58,719 nt of DNA from Armatimonadota bacterium. GTDB taxonomy: Bacteria; Armatimonadota; Zipacnadia; UBA1398; JAKPQA01. Numbering within the stretch: the first letter of the stretch is position 1; the number at the start of each line of letters is the position of its first letter. Of the stretch, positions 57,573-58,719 are shown in pieces. The translations under genes and the position numbers were made by a program. The notes below the pieces were generated by a model, which was not told the origin of the DNA, did not search any database, and worked only from the letters and a program-made list of their open reading frames with translations. The stretch covers positions 1-58,719 of the forward strand of contig JAKPQA010000093.1 of the NCBI GenBank assembly GCA_029547025.1. Direction: 5' to 3'.

Positions 57573-57608
57573 CGCAGATCCCCCTCAGCGGGCCCGGGCC
57601 CGCTCCAC

Positions 57609-57628
57609 TTGTATAGACGTATGGACAA
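57609..57628. promoter_or_regulatory. Operator-like element, copy 2, upstream of the TPR gene
   Basis: TTGTATAGACGTATGGACAA: tandem GTATAGAC and GTATGGAC octamers flanked by TT and AA, 17/20 identical (inverted) to the site at 33121-33140. It lies between nth and the TPR gene, in promoter position for the latter. GTATAGAC fits the GTnTAnAC core of HutC-type GntR operators. Confidence 0.5.
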
Positions 57629-57655
57629 CTCCCCGGCTCCCTGGCCGCTCGGGCG

Positions 57656-58321
57656 CTACTTGGGCTTCGGCGCGTCGAGCAACCGCGGACACCACCGCGC
57701 CACCACACACTCGGCGCAATGGGGCCGGAGTGCCGTGCACACCTGCCGGCCGTGGAAGATCAGTACGTGTGCCGCCATTACCCACCGTTTCTTCGGTAAC
57801 AGAGCCATCAGGTCTTCCTCGACCTTGTCCGCATAGAGCTGCGTGGTGAGGCCCATGCGATGCGCCAGTCGGAAGACGTGGGTGTCGACCACCACTCCAC
57901 TGGTCACGCCGAATGCGTTGCCGAGGACCACATTGGCCGTCTTCCGCGCCACACCGGGAAGCGTGACCAGCTCCTCGAGCGTGTCGGGCACCTCTCCGTC
58001 GAACCGCTCCACGAGTGCCTGGCAGGTCGCCCGGAGCGACTGAGCCTTGCGCCGGAAGAGGCCGATGCTCTTGATGTCTTGCTCCAGCTGCTCCTGGGTC
58101 GCCACGGCGTAGTCGATGGCCCGGGTATATTTGATGAATAAGTCCTTGGTGACGATGTTGACCCGCTCATCGGTGCACTGGGCCGAGAGGATGGTCGCGA
58201 TCAGAAGCTCCAGGGGGTTCGTGTAGTCCAGCGCACACCGCGCGTCGGGGTACTCCTGGATGAGCCGGGCGACGATCTTCCTCGCGCGGGTCGTGGCGTC
58301 GAGCTCGGTGGCACCGGGCAT
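57656..58321 (-). CDS. nth: Endonuclease III (DNA glycosylase/AP lyase)
   Basis: Base-excision repair enzyme removing oxidised pyrimidines and nicking the AP site. 221 residues from ATG 58321 (GAGAGAG upstream), a normal length. The helix-hairpin-helix is LPGVARKTANVV (121-132) with catalytic K127; D146 lies in VVVDTHVFRLAHRMG. The C-terminal [4Fe-4S] ligands are C195, C202, C205 and C211 in the canonical C-x6-C-x2-C-x5-C spacing. It starts 10 nt after the stop of the partial gene upstream, so both are likely one transcript. Confidence 0.97.
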   Translation of the reverse strand: MPGATELDATTRARKIVARLIQEYPDARCALDYTNPLELLIATILSAQCTDERVNIVTKDLFIKYTRAIDYAVATQEQLEQDIKSIGLFRRKAQSLRATCQALVERFDGEVPDTLEELVTLPGVARKTANVVLGNAFGVTSGVVVDTHVFRLAHRMGLTTQLYADKVEEDLMALLPKKRWVMAAHVLIFHGRQVCTALRPHCAECVVARWCPRLLDAPKPK

Positions 58322-58331
58322 GGCGTCTCTC

Positions 58332-58719
58332 TCAGTCCTCCAAGACAGCGAGATCGGCGGCAAGATCGAGCACGGTGTACCGCGCTCGCAGGTACCGCCC
58401 GTAGCGTACGGCCGCCCGGGCGCTCTCGGGGCTCTGTCCAACCTGCTCGGGCGCAGTCGGCGCGCCGGCCGCCTCGAGGCGCTGCCGGTGCTCGGGGACC
58501 GTGGGCAGGTCGGCCCGCAGTCGCGCGCGCATCTCGTCCCAGATCTGGGCCAAGCTGCGCAGGCGGTCGGCTCTGGCCGCGCCGTCAACGTGCTTCCTCG
58601 CGAACTCGGCCTCGACCCCTGGAGACAGGCTGCCGTACACACGCCGTATGGTGCGTAGGTGCTCGTCGAGAGGACGAGGACGCTTCTCGGCCGCTCGCAG
58701 CACCTCCTCAGGTGAGACA
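58332..58719 (-). CDS. C-terminal part of a probable sn-glycerol-1-phosphate dehydrogenase (AraM/EgsA-like), cut by window edge
   Basis: An open minus-strand frame enters from the right edge; codons before GTG 58703 are also open (VSPEEV), so the gene continues outside. The ~128 visible residues are helical: LDEHLRTIRRVYGSLSPGVE, AEFARKHVDGAARADRL, RLEAAGAPTAPEQVGQS and a closing RYLRARYTVLDLAADLAVLE. 'GAP..P..iG' plus 'A..iR.RyTvLDLa..lg.L' is the pattern I associate with the C-terminal domain of bacterial G1P dehydrogenases of the iron-alcohol-dehydrogenase superfamily. The NAD- and metal-binding parts are not in the window, so the name is provisional. Confidence 0.6.
   Translation of the reverse strand, partial: VSPEEVLRAAEKRPRPLDEHLRTIRRVYGSLSPGVEAEFARKHVDGAARADRLRSLAQIWDEMRARLRADLPTVPEHRQRLEAAGAPTAPEQVGQSPESARAAVRYGRYLRARYTVLDLAADLAVLED

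Overview
This is a GC-rich bacterial chromosome segment with genes on both strands, ATG, GTG and TTG starts, and mostly clear purine-rich ribosome binding sites. The lineage cannot be proven from the sequence. The best clue is a prepilin-like protein (43242-43826) with the '[20 protein letters not shown]' leader, a '[20 protein letters not shown]' stretch and a C-terminal H-X9-DG motif. That style is frequent in Armatimonadota and is also seen in Planctomycetes/Lentisphaerae-type genomes. Many secreted glycan-active proteins fit such a free-living polysaccharide degrader. No tRNA, rRNA or CRISPR array was found.

Layout. 1-112: edge of an IS66-type transposase. 260-4500: GH29 fucosidase and a secreted beta-helix protein. 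4553-7185 (minus): deoC, a URO-D-like protein and a secreted barrel-like protein. 7575-12093 (plus): an envelope/translation quality-control run of a PpiD/SurA-like foldase, rsmI, a second PPIase, and a membrane protein carrying the three hallmarks of presenilin-type GxGD proteases. 12362-18027 (plus): leuS, a 55-residue membrane protein, a Gfo/Idh/MocA oxidoreductase, a GNAT and a Na+/Ca2+ exchanger-family protein. 18056-27237 (minus): rpoB-rpoC with promoter, leader hairpin and terminator; both subunits carry extra zinc ribbons. 27255-28657: an ISKra4-type insertion sequence with inverted repeats and a likely -1 frameshift signal, next to the rpoB promoter.

28887-46914 is dominated by secreted or carbohydrate-related genes: an atypical SDR, a heparinase II/III-like lyase, a glycosidase-like barrel protein, a DUF2089 regulator with its membrane partner, a PD40 propeller protein, an Eis-like acetyltransferase, a GtaA/DUF4965 protein, an ADP-ribosylglycohydrolase, the prepilin-like protein and an unassigned 964-residue protein. 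47123-47317 is a decayed IS1380 transposase. 47363-58719 holds a zinc-ribbon membrane protein, a small kinase overlapping a large jelly-roll protein, a second oxidoreductase (lacking the usual EKP lysine), a fucose-isomerase-like protein, a secreted esterase, a small acidic lipoprotein-like protein, a TPR protein, nth, and the C-terminus of a likely glycerol-1-phosphate dehydrogenase.

How the genes may work together: fucosidase, heparinase-like lyase, esterase, sugar isomerase, oxidoreductases and DeoC suggest import and catabolism of complex, perhaps fucosylated or acidic, glycans. This is inference. Two 20-bp operator-like sequences, 17/20 identical and 24 kb apart (33121-33140 and 57609-57628), hint at a shared GntR/HutC-type regulator not encoded in this window.
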